The translations under genes and the position numbers were made by a program. The notes under the pieces were generated by a model that saw only the letters and a program-made list of their open reading frames with translations, did not search any database and was not told the DNA's origin. A stretch of DNA of 41,837 nucleotides from positions 14,996 through 56,832 of the forward strand of contig MHRI01000007.1 of assembly GCA_001820935.1 (NCBI GenBank). The letters run 5' to 3'. The stretch is from Candidatus Taylorbacteria bacterium RIFCSPHIGHO2_01_FULL_51_15 (GTDB taxonomy: Bacteria; Patescibacteriota; Minisyncoccia; Phycocordibacterales; UBA10002). Every line of letters starts with the position of its first letter. Within the stretch, counting starts at the first letter, position 1. Below are positions 31,065-39,318 of the stretch, piece by piece.

Positions 31065-33818
31065 ATGGAACAGACTGGGGTTACCGGAATTGAGCAGAAA
31101 TTCGCCTCTCCTGAAGCGGAGCTTAAGTTCTTGCGCGAAGAGGTCCTCCGAAAGGAAGAAGCTCTCGCTGAAAAAGGTCTCTCTCCTGAACGCGCGGAGC
31201 TCACGAGTGATACCGTCAGGGTTTACGCGAAAACTCCAATTAAAGAACTCATTGCTCCCGGGGCGCAGCTCCCGCAAGATGAGCAAGAAACGATCGTGCT
31301 CGACCTCTCGCCCGAGCCGCATGACAAGCAGATGGAAGCGCTCGTCGCTATCATGCAAAAGAAGGGACTCCGGAACGCGTTTTCGGTAGTCGAGAAGATG
31401 CACAATCTCCATCTTTACGATGACTTTCATCGCTTCCTCGTCCAGTACATTCAAAGCGGCCTGCCCGTGAAGGGTCTTAAAGAGAGAAGCCCGCTCTCGC
31501 GAGAGCTCCACATGACACTCTTTGAAATCTCTCTTCCGGAAACGACCAAAGAGGAGGGTGACAAAGAGTTGAAGGCGCTCATCGCGGGGATGGAGCAATT
31601 TTATTCAGGCATGCTCTCCGTTGCCGACGCGGGGAAGCGTGATACCTACTTTACCGTCGAGATCGCGAACGCGAATGGGAGCGATGAGATCATTTTCTAC
31701 GTTTCCGTGCCTACGGCGAAGAAGGCGCTATTTGAAAAGCAGTCGAAATCCCTCTTCCATAACGCCAAGATCAAAGAAATCAAGGATGATTACAACATCT
31801 TCAACGAAAGCGGCGTTTCGCTCGGCTCACTCGCCACGCTTCAGAAGAATCCCATTTTTCCCATTAAGCTTTACGAGGATTTTCAGGTAGATCCCTTGAG
31901 CGTCATTTTGCACAGCTTTTCTAAAATTGACAGGGATGGAGAGGGGGCGGCGATACAACTTCTGCTGCGTCCGCCACAGCATGCCTACAACCAGCGTTAT
32001 GAGTATGCTTTGCGCCAGATTCAGAAGGGTATGTCGGTCCGCAAAGCCATCAATATACCCTTCACCATTACGGGGCAGGTTTTCAAGACTCTGAAAGATG
32101 TCTTTTCTAATGAAGACGAAAAACTCCGGAAAAAGCAGAAGGAAGATAGGCAAGGACCCAAGGTAGACGAACTTGTTGTTGAGGAAATCAAGAAGAAAGT
32201 GGGAGCACCCATGCTCGAATGTGTGATTCGCGTCGTTGGCTCCGCTGGCACGAGGGAAGCGGCGGAAGAAATTATCGCCGATATCGAAGCCGCTTTCAAT
32301 CAGTTCGGAAGCGGTACGGGCAACGCGATCCGGTTTAAGCGAAAGACCAAAGGTTCCCTTGTCAGGCTCCTGCGGCAGTTTAGTCTTCGCGAGTTCGACG
32401 CGAGTGCGAAGCTACCCCTTAACATTAAAGAGCTTACGACGCTCGTACACTTTCCCTCTACTCGTCTGAAATCAGCGCCAGCGCTTAAACAGGCGAAAGC
32501 AGGTACGGCTCCGGCACCGGCAGGACTTCCAAGCTCCGGTCTCCTTCTAGGCGTCAACCGCGTGCGAGGAGAGGGCGTACCCATCTATATGACGCCGGAT
32601 GATCGCCTTCGGCATTTCTACACCATCGGTCAAACCGGCACGGGAAAGACGACACTCCTCAAGCATATGATCGCGCAGGACGTAGCAAACGGCGAAGGTC
32701 TTTGCTTTATCGACCCGCACGGCGTGGATATTGTCGATGTCCTCTCGATGATTCCTAAGGAGCGTTACGAAGATTTGATTTACTTCGATCCTAGCAACAC
32801 GGCACGGCCGATGGGCCTTAATATGCTTGAGTACGACACGAGGTTTCCGGAACAGAAAACCTTCGTGGTGAACGAGATGCTCTCGATTTTCGACAAGCTT
32901 TTCGACATGAAGACCGCGGGAGGTCCGATGTTCGAGCAATACTTCCGCAACGCGGTGTTGCTTACGATTGAAGACCCGACTTCGGGCTCGACACTTCTCG
33001 ATGTCTCCCGCGTGCTCGCGAGCAAGGAGTTTCGAGAGCTTAAACTCTCACGCTGTCAGAATCCGGTGGTTACGCAGTTTTGGAAAGAGGTTGCGGAAAA
33101 AGCCGGCGGGGAAGCATCACTCCAGAACATCGTGCCGTACATCGTCTCAAAGTTCGATAACTTCCTCTCAAATGAAATCATGCGTCCGATTATCGCGCAG
33201 GAACGCTCGACCTTTAATTTCCGTGAGATCATGGACAATAAGAAGATTCTTCTCGTGAACCTCGCCAAAGGCAGGCTCGGCGATCTTAACGCGAACCTCA
33301 TCGGTCTCATCCTTGTCGGCAAGATTCTCATGGCCGCTCTTTCACGCGTTGATTCATTCGATAAAGTGCTTCCGCCGTTCTACCTCTACATTGACGAGTT
33401 TCAGAATATTACGACACCATCTATTTCCTCGATCCTTTCCGAGGCTCGCAAGTACCGCCTTGCCCTCATTATCGCGCATCAATTCATCAAGCAGCTCGAT
33501 GAAAAGATAAAAGACGCGGTGTTCGGTAACGTCGGGAGCATGGCGATGTTCAGAGTCGGAGCGGAAGACGCCGAATTCCTGGCCAAACAGCTTGAGCCCG
33601 TATTCACCGAGCAGGATCTCATTAACCTCGACAACCGGAGCGCCTACATGAAGCTCCTCGTGAACGGGAGGCCGGTCAAACCATTTTCCCTCGAGACGCT
33701 CCCGCCGCCGGAAGGAAAACGAGAGAATATCGAGAAACTGAAGGAACTTTCCTTTCTCAAATTCGGCCGGCCGAAGGAAGAGGTGGAGGCGGAAATACTC
33801 GCGAAATACAAGAAATAG
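31065..33818 (+). CDS. large TraG/VirB4-like conjugation-type ATPase
   Basis: From the ATG at 31065 the protein is 917 aa; upstream extension would read through palindromic repeats. The first 500 residues are mixed alpha/beta with no clear TM segment. The P-loop GQTGTGKTT is at residues 522-530 and Walker B YLYIDEFQNI near 777, followed by SEARKYRLALIIAHQF, as in the TraM-recognition/TraD_N type domains of coupling proteins and DUF87-type ATPases. CPR bacteria commonly carry such ATPases, perhaps linked to type IV pili or DNA transfer. No other type IV secretion gene is in the window. Confidence 0.85.
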   Translation: MEQTGVTGIEQKFASPEAELKFLREEVLRKEEALAEKGLSPERAELTSDTVRVYAKTPIKELIAPGAQLPQDEQETIVLDLSPEPHDKQMEALVAIMQKKGLRNAFSVVEKMHNLHLYDDFHRFLVQYIQSGLPVKGLKERSPLSRELHMTLFEISLPETTKEEGDKELKALIAGMEQFYSGMLSVADAGKRDTYFTVEIANANGSDEIIFYVSVPTAKKALFEKQSKSLFHNAKIKEIKDDYNIFNESGVSLGSLATLQKNPIFPIKLYEDFQVDPLSVILHSFSKIDRDGEGAAIQLLLRPPQHAYNQRYEYALRQIQKGMSVRKAINIPFTITGQVFKTLKDVFSNEDEKLRKKQKEDRQGPKVDELVVEEIKKKVGAPMLECVIRVVGSAGTREAAEEIIADIEAAFNQFGSGTGNAIRFKRKTKGSLVRLLRQFSLREFDASAKLPLNIKELTTLVHFPSTRLKSAPALKQAKAGTAPAPAGLPSSGLLLGVNRVRGEGVPIYMTPDDRLRHFYTIGQTGTGKTTLLKHMIAQDVANGEGLCFIDPHGVDIVDVLSMIPKERYEDLIYFDPSNTARPMGLNMLEYDTRFPEQKTFVVNEMLSIFDKLFDMKTAGGPMFEQYFRNAVLLTIEDPTSGSTLLDVSRVLASKEFRELKLSRCQNPVVTQFWKEVAEKAGGEASLQNIVPYIVSKFDNFLSNEIMRPIIAQERSTFNFREIMDNKKILLVNLAKGRLGDLNANLIGLILVGKILMAALSRVDSFDKVLPPFYLYIDEFQNITTPSISSILSEARKYRLALIIAHQFIKQLDEKIKDAVFGNVGSMAMFRVGAEDAEFLAKQLEPVFTEQDLINLDNRSAYMKLLVNGRPVKPFSLETLPPPEGKRENIEKLKELSFLKFGRPKEEVEAEILAKYKK

Positions 33819-33867
33819 CTTTCAGGTTTTAGCTGTTAGCTTTTAGTAAAGTAAGACAAGAAGAGAT

Positions 33868-33942
33868 ATGTCAGAAAAAATACCCACATTTGAATCGGAA
33901 CCAGAGCAGAAGAAATCGTCGTCTGCCGGCATTGAACTATAA
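33868..33942 (+). CDS. possible 24-aa peptide
   Basis: ATG after AAGAAGAGAT, encoding MSEKIPTFESEPEQKKSSSA and then GIEL. It may be a real micro-protein, a remnant of a longer gene, or chance. Support is weak. Confidence 0.25.
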   Translation: MSEKIPTFESEPEQKKSSSAGIEL

Positions 33943-34026
33943 GCGAAATTGGCTTTTTGATTCCTATTTGTTAGGATTGTTCACATTCTTATTCGTATAT
34001 CCGTACTAATTAGTAATTCGTATTGT

Positions 34027-34632
34027 ATGGCGCACCCAAAAACAGAACGCACTCTTGTCGTCATTAAGCCGGACGGGCTTCAAAGAACACTCGCGGGAGA
34101 AATTATCAGGCGCTATGAGCGTCTTGGCCTCAAGCTCGTGGGGATGAAGTTTCTTGTCCCAACGGCCTCGCACATCGAGAAACATTACAATCTCGATCCG
34201 AATTGGAAGCGAATCGTTGGCGAGAAATCCATCGAAGCCTACCAAAAAAAGGGTCTTAAACCGCCGTCCATGGATCCAATAGTACTAGGAGACAAGGTCA
34301 TTGACGCACTCCAGAAATATATGACGAGTGGTCCCGTGATCGCCATGGTCTGGCAAGGCGCTCACGCGGTAAAGATCGTTCGCAAGGTGACTGGGGGCAC
34401 AGAGCCGCTCACATCGGATGTAGGCACCATTCGCGGTGATTTCGTTCATGATTCGTATCAAATGGCGGACACGGATGGCCGGGCGGTGCGCAACCTCATT
34501 CACGCTTCCGGTTCCGTAGAAGAGGCTGAAAATGAAATTAAGCACTGGTTTAAAAAGGACGAGCTTGTGAGTTACCGCCTCGTGCAAGAACAAATTCTCT
34601 ATGACGTGAATCTCGACGGATTGCTCGAGTAG
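34027..34632 (+). CDS. ndk: nucleoside diphosphate kinase, enlarged
   Basis: ERTLVVIKPDGLQR at the start, the catalytic His159 in RNLIHASGSVEEAENEI, and TIRGDF identify NDK, which balances nucleoside triphosphates. At 201 aa it is about 50 residues longer than usual. The extra sequence lies mainly between residues 50 and 90 (PNWKRIVGEKSIEAYQKKGLK), with further residues at the C-terminus. The leader is an ATTCGTA-word spacer with no Shine-Dalgarno. Confidence 0.9.
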   Translation: MAHPKTERTLVVIKPDGLQRTLAGEIIRRYERLGLKLVGMKFLVPTASHIEKHYNLDPNWKRIVGEKSIEAYQKKGLKPPSMDPIVLGDKVIDALQKYMTSGPVIAMVWQGAHAVKIVRKVTGGTEPLTSDVGTIRGDFVHDSYQMADTDGRAVRNLIHASGSVEEAENEIKHWFKKDELVSYRLVQEQILYDVNLDGLLE

Positions 34633-34658
34633 GACACACTATTTCCATTTCGTGCAGA

Positions 34659-34686
34659 TTGCTTTTCGCTTCCTCCTTGATACAAT
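34659..34686 (+). promoter_or_regulatory. promoter of a candidate noncoding RNA
   Basis: TTGCTT (34659-34664), 16-nt spacer, TACAAT (34681-34686) preceded by TGA (extended -10). Confidence 0.6.
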
Positions 34687-34692
34687 TGGGTG

Positions 34693-34945
34693 AGGTTACT
34701 TGAGATGTTACCTCTATAACACTCTTTTAGGGAGTTCGAATCATTGTTTGCTGTTGCCCCCCACTTTTGACTTCAGTTTTTGAGGTGAAGTGGAGGAGCC
34801 TAACAGATTCTTGCGTAACATTTTCGCTGGAATCAAAAGTGGGGGACACTTACATTCAATTGAGAACACCCACCTGGATTCGTTCTAGGGAACATCCGAG
34901 TAACCACTAGAAAATCCGTGCGCCGACTGGCGGAACGGATTTTTT
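34693..34945 (+). ncRNA. candidate structured noncoding RNA (about 250 nt)
   Basis: This gene-free stretch has a promoter at its left and a strong hairpin followed by T's at its right. Internally, CCCCCACTTTTGA (34758-34770) pairs perfectly with TCAAAAGTGGGGG (34833-34845), CGAATC pairs with GATTCG outside that stem, CTTCA/TGAAG forms an inner hairpin, and GAGGT(T)AC/GTTACCTC forms a 5' hairpin. There are no conserved RNase P or SRP motifs; a long irregular hairpin of this size would fit a 6S-like RNA, but that is speculative. Confidence 0.45.
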
Positions 34946-34950
34946 AGTGG
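34904..34950. terminator. long hairpin, likely terminator of the candidate ncRNA
   Basis: CCACTA/TAGTGG, AAAATCCGT/ACGGATTTT and CGCC-GACT-GGCG nest into one 47-nt hairpin with TTTTTT on its right arm. Confidence 0.6.
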
Positions 34951-35083
34951 AGAAAAACCGCGAAGTATTTCAAAAACTGGACAGAGTCGCGCGCTATTCA
35001 AGACATACGCTCTCCTCTCTTTCGTTTGGTTTTTTATGCACTGTGCTTTGAAGCGTTTGTTTAGTATTTGGATACTACGGATT

Positions 35084-35095
35084 GTGCTATATAAT
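35084..35095 (+). promoter_or_regulatory. extended -10 of the YjdF-like gene
   Basis: TGTGC then TATAAT (35090-35095), ending exactly 7 nt before the ATG at 35103. TTGGAT (35068-35073) is a possible -35. Confidence 0.6.
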
Positions 35096-35102
35096 TAATC
35101 CT

Positions 35103-35519
35103 ATGTCACGACAGAGCCTACTTGCCGCGATCGCGGTGCTTATAGGTTGCATCACGGCACTTCACTTTATAGCGACGTCTTTCTACTTGTATTGGCTTTT
35201 CTGGTGGTATGATATCATCCTGCATTTTCTCGGAGGAGCGTTTTCTGCTCTGCTACTTCTCTGGCTACGATTTTTTTCAGGATACTTCGGCACTCCTCGG
35301 ACCCCCTCAGCATCAGAAGCAGTATTCTTTGCCTTTTTCGCCGCGCTCTCCATCGGAGCTGGCTGGGAAGTCTTCGAGCGCGTCCTTGGGCATACCTGGA
35401 GCGTTGAGGGGTACGTCCTCGACACCAGTCTAGATATGCTTCTTGACACTACCGGGGCAATTGGCGCTCTTCTCTTTTTTAGAAATAGGCAAGGTAGTAG
35501 TTATGCATACCACGTCTAA
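35103..35519 (+). CDS. YjdF/DUF2238-like membrane protein
   Basis: From the ATG at 35103 the protein is 138 aa; an in-frame TTG upstream overlaps the -10 box. Four TM segments are predicted, with WWYDIILHFLGGAFSALLL, GAGWEVFERVLG and DTSLDMLLDTTGAIGALL, typical of the DUF2238/YjdF family of unknown function. The next gene overlaps its end by 17 nt, indicating translational coupling. Confidence 0.75.
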   Translation: MSRQSLLAAIAVLIGCITALHFIATSFYLYWLFWWYDIILHFLGGAFSALLLLWLRFFSGYFGTPRTPSASEAVFFAFFAALSIGAGWEVFERVLGHTWSVEGYVLDTSLDMLLDTTGAIGALLFFRNRQGSSYAYHV

Positions 35520-36912
35520 GGCAACACTCTCGTTTTATGGCGGCGTTGGCAGTGTGACCGGGGCCAATTTCTTGCTCACCGGGGAACATACGAAGGTGCT
35601 TATCGACTGCGGACTCATACAGGGGGAAGCGTTCGCGCATAAAGCGAATCGAGAGCCTTTTGCCTATGATCCTGCGACTACTCAGTATCTTCTTGTCACC
35701 CACGCGCATATAGACCATATCGGGCGCATTCCGAAATTGGTTCGAGACGGGTTTCGCGGCAAGATTATAAGCACCCCGCACACACTCGATCTCGCGCGGC
35801 TCATGCTTCCGGACGCATTTTCGGTGCTTCGAGCGGAGCTCGCTTCTGGGGAAGAGCCTTTTTACGACGAAGCCGATATTAAAGCCGCCTTTTCCCTTTG
35901 GGACACCGTCCCGTACCACCACCCTTTCACGGCAGGGGAATTTGACGTCGTAGTGAAAGACAGCGGACATATTCTCGGTTCGGGCATGTTTGAGATTAGG
36001 AAGCATATCGAGATTTCGGAAAGCGAGGGGGGAGTCGTAGAGCCAGAAAGAAGGAGTATTGTGTTTACGGGGGATCTAGGCAACTTTCCCACCCCGCTCC
36101 TTAAACCCGCGGAGGTCATCACGGACGCCACCTACCTTGTCATGGAGAGTGTGTACGGGGATCGAACTTTCGACGGCAAAGAGAGAAGGAAGGAGCGTCT
36201 CGCCGAGGTTGTACGTGCTAGCGCGCAAAAAGGAGGAGTCCTCCTTATCCCTTGTTTTTCACTGGAGAAAACACAGGTGCTTCTTTATGAAATCGATGAC
36301 CTTCTCACGCGCGGTAGTATTCCGCGCATTCCGGTATTTTTAGACTCCCCGCTCGCCATCAAGGTTACCGATGTCTACCGGCGCTCCGCGCAGTCGTTTA
36401 ACGAAGAAGCGCAGGCACGCCACAAGAAGGGTGATGATCTCTTTTCCTTCCCTAATTTGCGGATCACGATGGATGCGGCGGCTTCAGCCGATATCGCTCG
36501 TACGCCGGATCCTAAAATCATCATTGCCGGTTCGGGTATGTCTGCGGGCGGGCGCATTTTGGATCATGAAAGACGCTACCTCACCGATCCGCGTAACACC
36601 ATTCTCTTTATCGGCTATCAGGTCGTGGGGGGCCTAGGTCGGCAGATACAGGAGGGAATGGCACATGTTCGCATTAACCATGAGACGATCAAGGTGAAAG
36701 CAGATGTGGTCACCATTACGGGATACTCGTCCCACATGGACGGAGAGCATCTCCTCGAATTTGCCGCGAGAGGTGAAGGTACGACAGAAAAGATATTCGT
36801 CGTGATGGGCGAACCCAAATCGGCTCTTTTTCTTGCGCAACGCATCCGCGACTATGCCGGTATCGACACTCATGTACCGCAGGCCGGAGAGAGCGTAGAA
36901 ATTAGCTTATAG
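35503..36912 (+). CDS. beta-CASP metallo-beta-lactamase ribonuclease
   Basis: From the ATG at 35503 the protein is 469 aa. It shows THAHIDHIGRIP (HxHxDH), GHILGSGMFEI, VFTGDLGN, and the beta-CASP motifs MESVYGDRTF, IIIAGSGMSAGGRILDH and TGYSSHMDG. This is the YsaA/TTHA0252-like exonuclease group that processes or degrades RNA. No KH domain is present. It overlaps the YjdF-like gene and faces the infC-rpmI-rplT operon. Confidence 0.92.
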   Translation: MHTTSKATLSFYGGVGSVTGANFLLTGEHTKVLIDCGLIQGEAFAHKANREPFAYDPATTQYLLVTHAHIDHIGRIPKLVRDGFRGKIISTPHTLDLARLMLPDAFSVLRAELASGEEPFYDEADIKAAFSLWDTVPYHHPFTAGEFDVVVKDSGHILGSGMFEIRKHIEISESEGGVVEPERRSIVFTGDLGNFPTPLLKPAEVITDATYLVMESVYGDRTFDGKERRKERLAEVVRASAQKGGVLLIPCFSLEKTQVLLYEIDDLLTRGSIPRIPVFLDSPLAIKVTDVYRRSAQSFNEEAQARHKKGDDLFSFPNLRITMDAAASADIARTPDPKIIIAGSGMSAGGRILDHERRYLTDPRNTILFIGYQVVGGLGRQIQEGMAHVRINHETIKVKADVVTITGYSSHMDGEHLLEFAARGEGTTEKIFVVMGEPKSALFLAQRIRDYAGIDTHVPQAGESVEISL

Positions 36913-36919
36913 CTTTTAG

Positions 36920-36953
36920 AAAAAGAAGAACTCCGGAGTGAGAGGAGCTCTTC
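36920..36953 (-). terminator. terminator of the infC-rpmI-rplT operon
   Basis: GAAGAACTCC/GGAGCTCTTC stem (one mismatch), followed on the minus strand by TTTTTC. Confidence 0.7.
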
Positions 36954-36989
36954 CGTAAATCATATATCTTAAATCCTAAATCGCTCCTT

Positions 36990-37334
36990 TTACTTCACCT
37001 GCGCGACAACTCGCTCGAATGTGTTAGGTTCGTCCTTGGCAAGACCGGCGAGGATCTTGCGGTCGAGCTTCACACCCTTCTTTTTCAGGGCGTGAATGAA
37101 CTTACTGTAGGAGAGGCCTTGGGGACGAACGGCGGCGTTAATACGAATGTTCCACAGCGCGCGGAAGTCATTCTTCTTGTCTTTGCGATGAGCAAAAGCG
37201 TACTTCCCCGCGTGCACATAGGCCTCCCACGCCATGCGCTCCTTCTTTGAACGGCCATGACGGTACCCTTTCGTCTTTTTAAGGAGAGTTCTGCGAAATT
37301 TCAGTGCATTTACTCCTTTTTTTACTCTAGCCAT
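36990..37334 (-). CDS. rplT: 50S ribosomal protein L20
   Basis: The protein is 114 aa from the ATG at 37334 ([32 protein letters not shown]). [40 protein letters not shown] fits bL20. A further upstream start runs into the spacer and is not conserved. It is the last gene of the classical infC-rpmI-rplT operon. L20 represses this operon in Escherichia coli; a binding pseudoknot was not sought here. Confidence 0.96.
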   Translation of the reverse strand: MARVKKGVNALKFRRTLLKKTKGYRHGRSKKERMAWEAYVHAGKYAFAHRKDKKNDFRALWNIRINAAVRPQGLSYSKFIHALKKKGVKLDRKILAGLAKDEPNTFERVVAQVK

Positions 37335-37448
37335 AATTTTTGTGTAAATAATCAATAACCAAACACCAATCACCAAACAACCTTCAATCATCAATACTCA
37401 AACTCTGAATTTGGGTGTTGTTTCTTGGTTATCGGTGTTTCCAGATTT
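37335..37448 (-). promoter_or_regulatory. rplT leader hairpin of AACACC/GGTGTT words
   Basis: On the plus strand AATCAATAACCAAACACC and AATCACCAAAC face GGGTGTTGTTTCTTGG and GGTTATCGGTG. The words match the rpsC leader near 15.3 kb. Confidence 0.5.
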
Positions 37449-37634
37449 TTACGCATTCGGTAAAAATCTGGCGATGTCTCCTTTCTTCATATGAAGCGCG
37501 CTCATGCGTTTGCGCCCAAGTTGTGCTCGGCGACGCGCCTTCGCGTTAAAGTGATTCTGCCCTTTACCGCGCATCAAGATCTTACCATTTTTGGTGACCT
37601 TTAAGCGTTTGCTGAATGATTTGTTGGTCTTCAT
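37449..37634 (-). CDS. rpmI: 50S ribosomal protein L35
   Basis: The 61-aa bL35 reads MKTNKSFSKRLKVTKNGKIL and then MRGKGQNHFNAKARRRAQLG, ending near GDIARFLPNA. The length is normal. It is the middle gene of the infC operon. Its leader is of the GATTAGAGTTT/GTTTGATTAGAGAT word family, also seen at fusA, rpsJ, rplB and rplV. Confidence 0.92.
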   Translation of the reverse strand: MKTNKSFSKRLKVTKNGKILMRGKGQNHFNAKARRRAQLGRKRMSALHMKKGDIARFLPNA

Positions 37635-37729
37635 ATTCGATGAAATCTCTAATCAAACTCGAATTAAAAACTCTAATCTCCCGAATCTCTTCGCTGTCAT
37701 TCGCGCCTGAATTCGGGTTTGATTCGGGA

Positions 37730-38242
37730 TTAACTCTTTTCAATGATGATCGTCAGTCCTTTCATTCCTTTTTTTACCGGGTCCGCCACTTTATAGGCGA
37801 CCGGTACGAGTTTCAGTATTCGCTCGAGCCGCTCCTGCAGGAATTTAAACTCCATGTACTTCGATCGGCCGACGAGGAAGAGGTCAATCTTCACCTTGTT
37901 TCCCTCGCCTAACCACTCTCCGACGCGCTTCGCCTTCAGTTCCAAGTCGTGCTCGCTCGTGCCGATCTTAATCTGTATATTCTTCACCTCAACGGTGTGC
38001 ACTTTCGCCTTCGCGGCCTTCTGTTTCTTGTTTTCAGCGTACTGAAACTTACCATAATCCATGATTTTTGCAACCGGCGGCGTGGCATTCGGGGAAATCT
38101 CGATCAAATCAAAACCGGCTTCCTCGGCTTTACGCAAGGCGTCCTGCAGGGTGATGACCCCGAGGTTCTCCCCTTCAGGTCCAATAACGCGAAGTTCCCC
38201 CGCGCGGATCTGGTGATTGATTCTGACTCGTGGCGTGCTCAA
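37730..38242 (-). CDS. infC: translation initiation factor IF-3, TTG start
   Basis: The 170-aa protein starts STPRVRINHQIRAGELRVI; it has the IF-3 N-domain (LGVITLQDALRKAEEAGFDLIEISPNATPPVAKIMDYGKFQY) and C-domain (KVKIDLFLVGRSKYMEFKF). No ATG or GTG fits: the first codon is TTG at 38242. Rare infC start codons let IF-3 regulate itself in other bacteria (ATT in Escherichia coli). The -10-like TATAAT (38259-38254, minus) predicts a leader of only about 4 nt. Confidence 0.95.
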   Translation of the reverse strand: MSTPRVRINHQIRAGELRVIGPEGENLGVITLQDALRKAEEAGFDLIEISPNATPPVAKIMDYGKFQYAENKKQKAAKAKVHTVEVKNIQIKIGTSEHDLELKAKRVGEWLGEGNKVKIDLFLVGRSKYMEFKFLQERLERILKLVPVAYKVADPVKKGMKGLTIIIEKS

Positions 38243-38253
38243 TGTCGGAAAGG

Positions 38254-38259
38254 ATTATA
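38254..38259 (-). promoter_or_regulatory. -10 element of infC
   Basis: TATAAT on the minus strand, 11 nt before the TTG start. The -35 is weak. Confidence 0.45.
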
Positions 38260-38304
38260 GATGCTGTATTTATAGCATGGAACGGCCTAAAAGCAAAGAA
38301 AAAC

Positions 38305-38336
38305 AAAACACCCCCGCCGTGAGGCGGGGGTGTTTT
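38305..38336. terminator. bidirectional terminator between infC and csp
   Basis: Perfect 14-bp stem AAAACACCCCCGCC/GGCGGGGGTGTTTT with loop GTGA. It serves csp on the minus strand (T-rich run follows). Confidence 0.9.
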
Positions 38337-38346
38337 GGTGGGCGAG

Positions 38347-38544
38347 TTAGGCTCGCTGCACGTTGACTGCGTTCATTCCCTTCGGAGACTCTTCAGTCTC
38401 GAAAGAAACCTTGTCTCCTTCCTGGAGATCGGTGAACTGCACTCCTACGAGGCCCTTGCTGTGAAAGAAAAGATCTTTCTGCAGACCCTCGGCGGAAATG
38501 AATCCAAAACCTTTGTCAGTCAATTTCTTGATTGTTCCGGTCAT
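38347..38544 (-). CDS. cold-shock domain protein
   Basis: The protein is 65 aa from the ATG at 38544: MTGTIKKLTDKGFGFISAEG with RNP1 KGFGFIS (residues 11-17) and RNP2-like DLFFHSKGL. It is a single OB-fold RNA chaperone of the CspA family, of normal length. It is transcribed from a near-consensus promoter with a leader of about 70 nt, and ends at a strong terminator. Confidence 0.93.
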   Translation of the reverse strand: MTGTIKKLTDKGFGFISAEGLQKDLFFHSKGLVGVQFTDLQEGDKVSFETEESPKGMNAVNVQRA

Positions 38545-38621
38545 CTTTTGAATAGATACGATTAAAACAAAAGTAGTATGTCTTGAATCGACGCTTTCTT
38601 CCACACTTCTTTATGGGGAAG

Positions 38622-38650
38622 AGCTTAGCATAGAATGATATGCATGTCAA
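38622..38650 (-). promoter_or_regulatory. strong promoter of the cold-shock gene
   Basis: On the minus strand TTGACA (38650-38645), exactly 17 nt, then TAAGCT (38627-38622) preceded by TGC. It has the best -35 in the window. Confidence 0.8.
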
Positions 38651-38690
38651 TTCAAGGTACAAATAGCCGCCGTTTCACTATCTCGCTACG

Positions 38691-39275
38691 CTACTCTTTT
38701 TGCAGACGCTTTGCGAACCATGTCGGTCCAAATCTGACGATGAGTACGAGAAGGACAATGATAAAGAGTACGTATTTTGCGTCAGAAAGCACAGGGATGA
38801 CATTAACGATACTTTTTCCCGCCAGCCAGCCGACAGCCACGACCCCCACAAGCCACACAAAGGTACTAAGGAGATTCACCAATAAAAATCTAACGACCGA
38901 CAGTTTTTCAAGCGAGAGGTAAAGAATCGTGAGGATGCGCGTTCCGTACACAAATTTGCTGATGAGGAGGACACGGAAGGGTCTTTTAGCATAGAGCGTA
39001 TCAAGACTCATAAGTACCTTCTCGCTTCGAGTCCTGATCTTTTCAAAACGGTGCGCGAATCGGAACAGGGAAGGGCCGATAAAAAACCAGAGCATGTCCG
39101 CGCAGACGGTACCTAGATATGTTATGGAGAAGACCTGAGTAAGCGAGAGGATGCCTTGTCCCGCGAGAAAAGCTGCCGGGATGATGACGGTTTCGCCAAA
39201 AAAGAACCCTCCTAAGAACAGCGCCGGGAATTCGTACGCATTGAGGAGTGCGAGCGTTGTGGTGCCAAAGTTCAT
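38691..39275 (-). CDS. DedA family membrane protein
   Basis: From the ATG at 39275 the protein is 194 aa with five or six TM segments. GETVIIPAAFLAGQGIL, GTVCADMLWFFIGPSLF and SKFVYGTRILTILYLSLEKLSVVRFLLVNLLSTFVWLVGVV match the DedA/SNARE-associated family, implicated in lipid flipping and membrane homeostasis. An extended -10 TGTTAGAAT on the minus strand ends 7 nt before ATG, predicting a leaderless mRNA. Confidence 0.85.
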   Translation of the reverse strand: MNFGTTTLALLNAYEFPALFLGGFFFGETVIIPAAFLAGQGILSLTQVFSITYLGTVCADMLWFFIGPSLFRFAHRFEKIRTRSEKVLMSLDTLYAKRPFRVLLISKFVYGTRILTILYLSLEKLSVVRFLLVNLLSTFVWLVGVVAVGWLAGKSIVNVIPVLSDAKYVLFIIVLLVLIVRFGPTWFAKRLQKE

Positions 39276-39282
39276 GCGGAGT

Positions 39283-39291
39283 ATTCTAACA
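39283..39291 (-). promoter_or_regulatory. extended -10 of the DedA gene
   Basis: TGTTAGAAT (39291-39283, minus), ending 7 nt before the ATG at 39275. Confidence 0.55.
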
Positions 39292-39318
39292 CAAGTGTAT
39301 TTGGCCACACGGGCGTAC

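Noticed and set aside
34733-34742. GTTCGAATC, like a tRNA T-loop
   Set aside because: No 5-bp T-stem, acceptor or anticodon arm can be built around it.
34758-34845. 13-bp inverted repeats as insertion-sequence ends
   Set aside because: Only 62 nt lie between them, with no transposase frame or target duplication; an RNA stem with promoter and terminator fits better.
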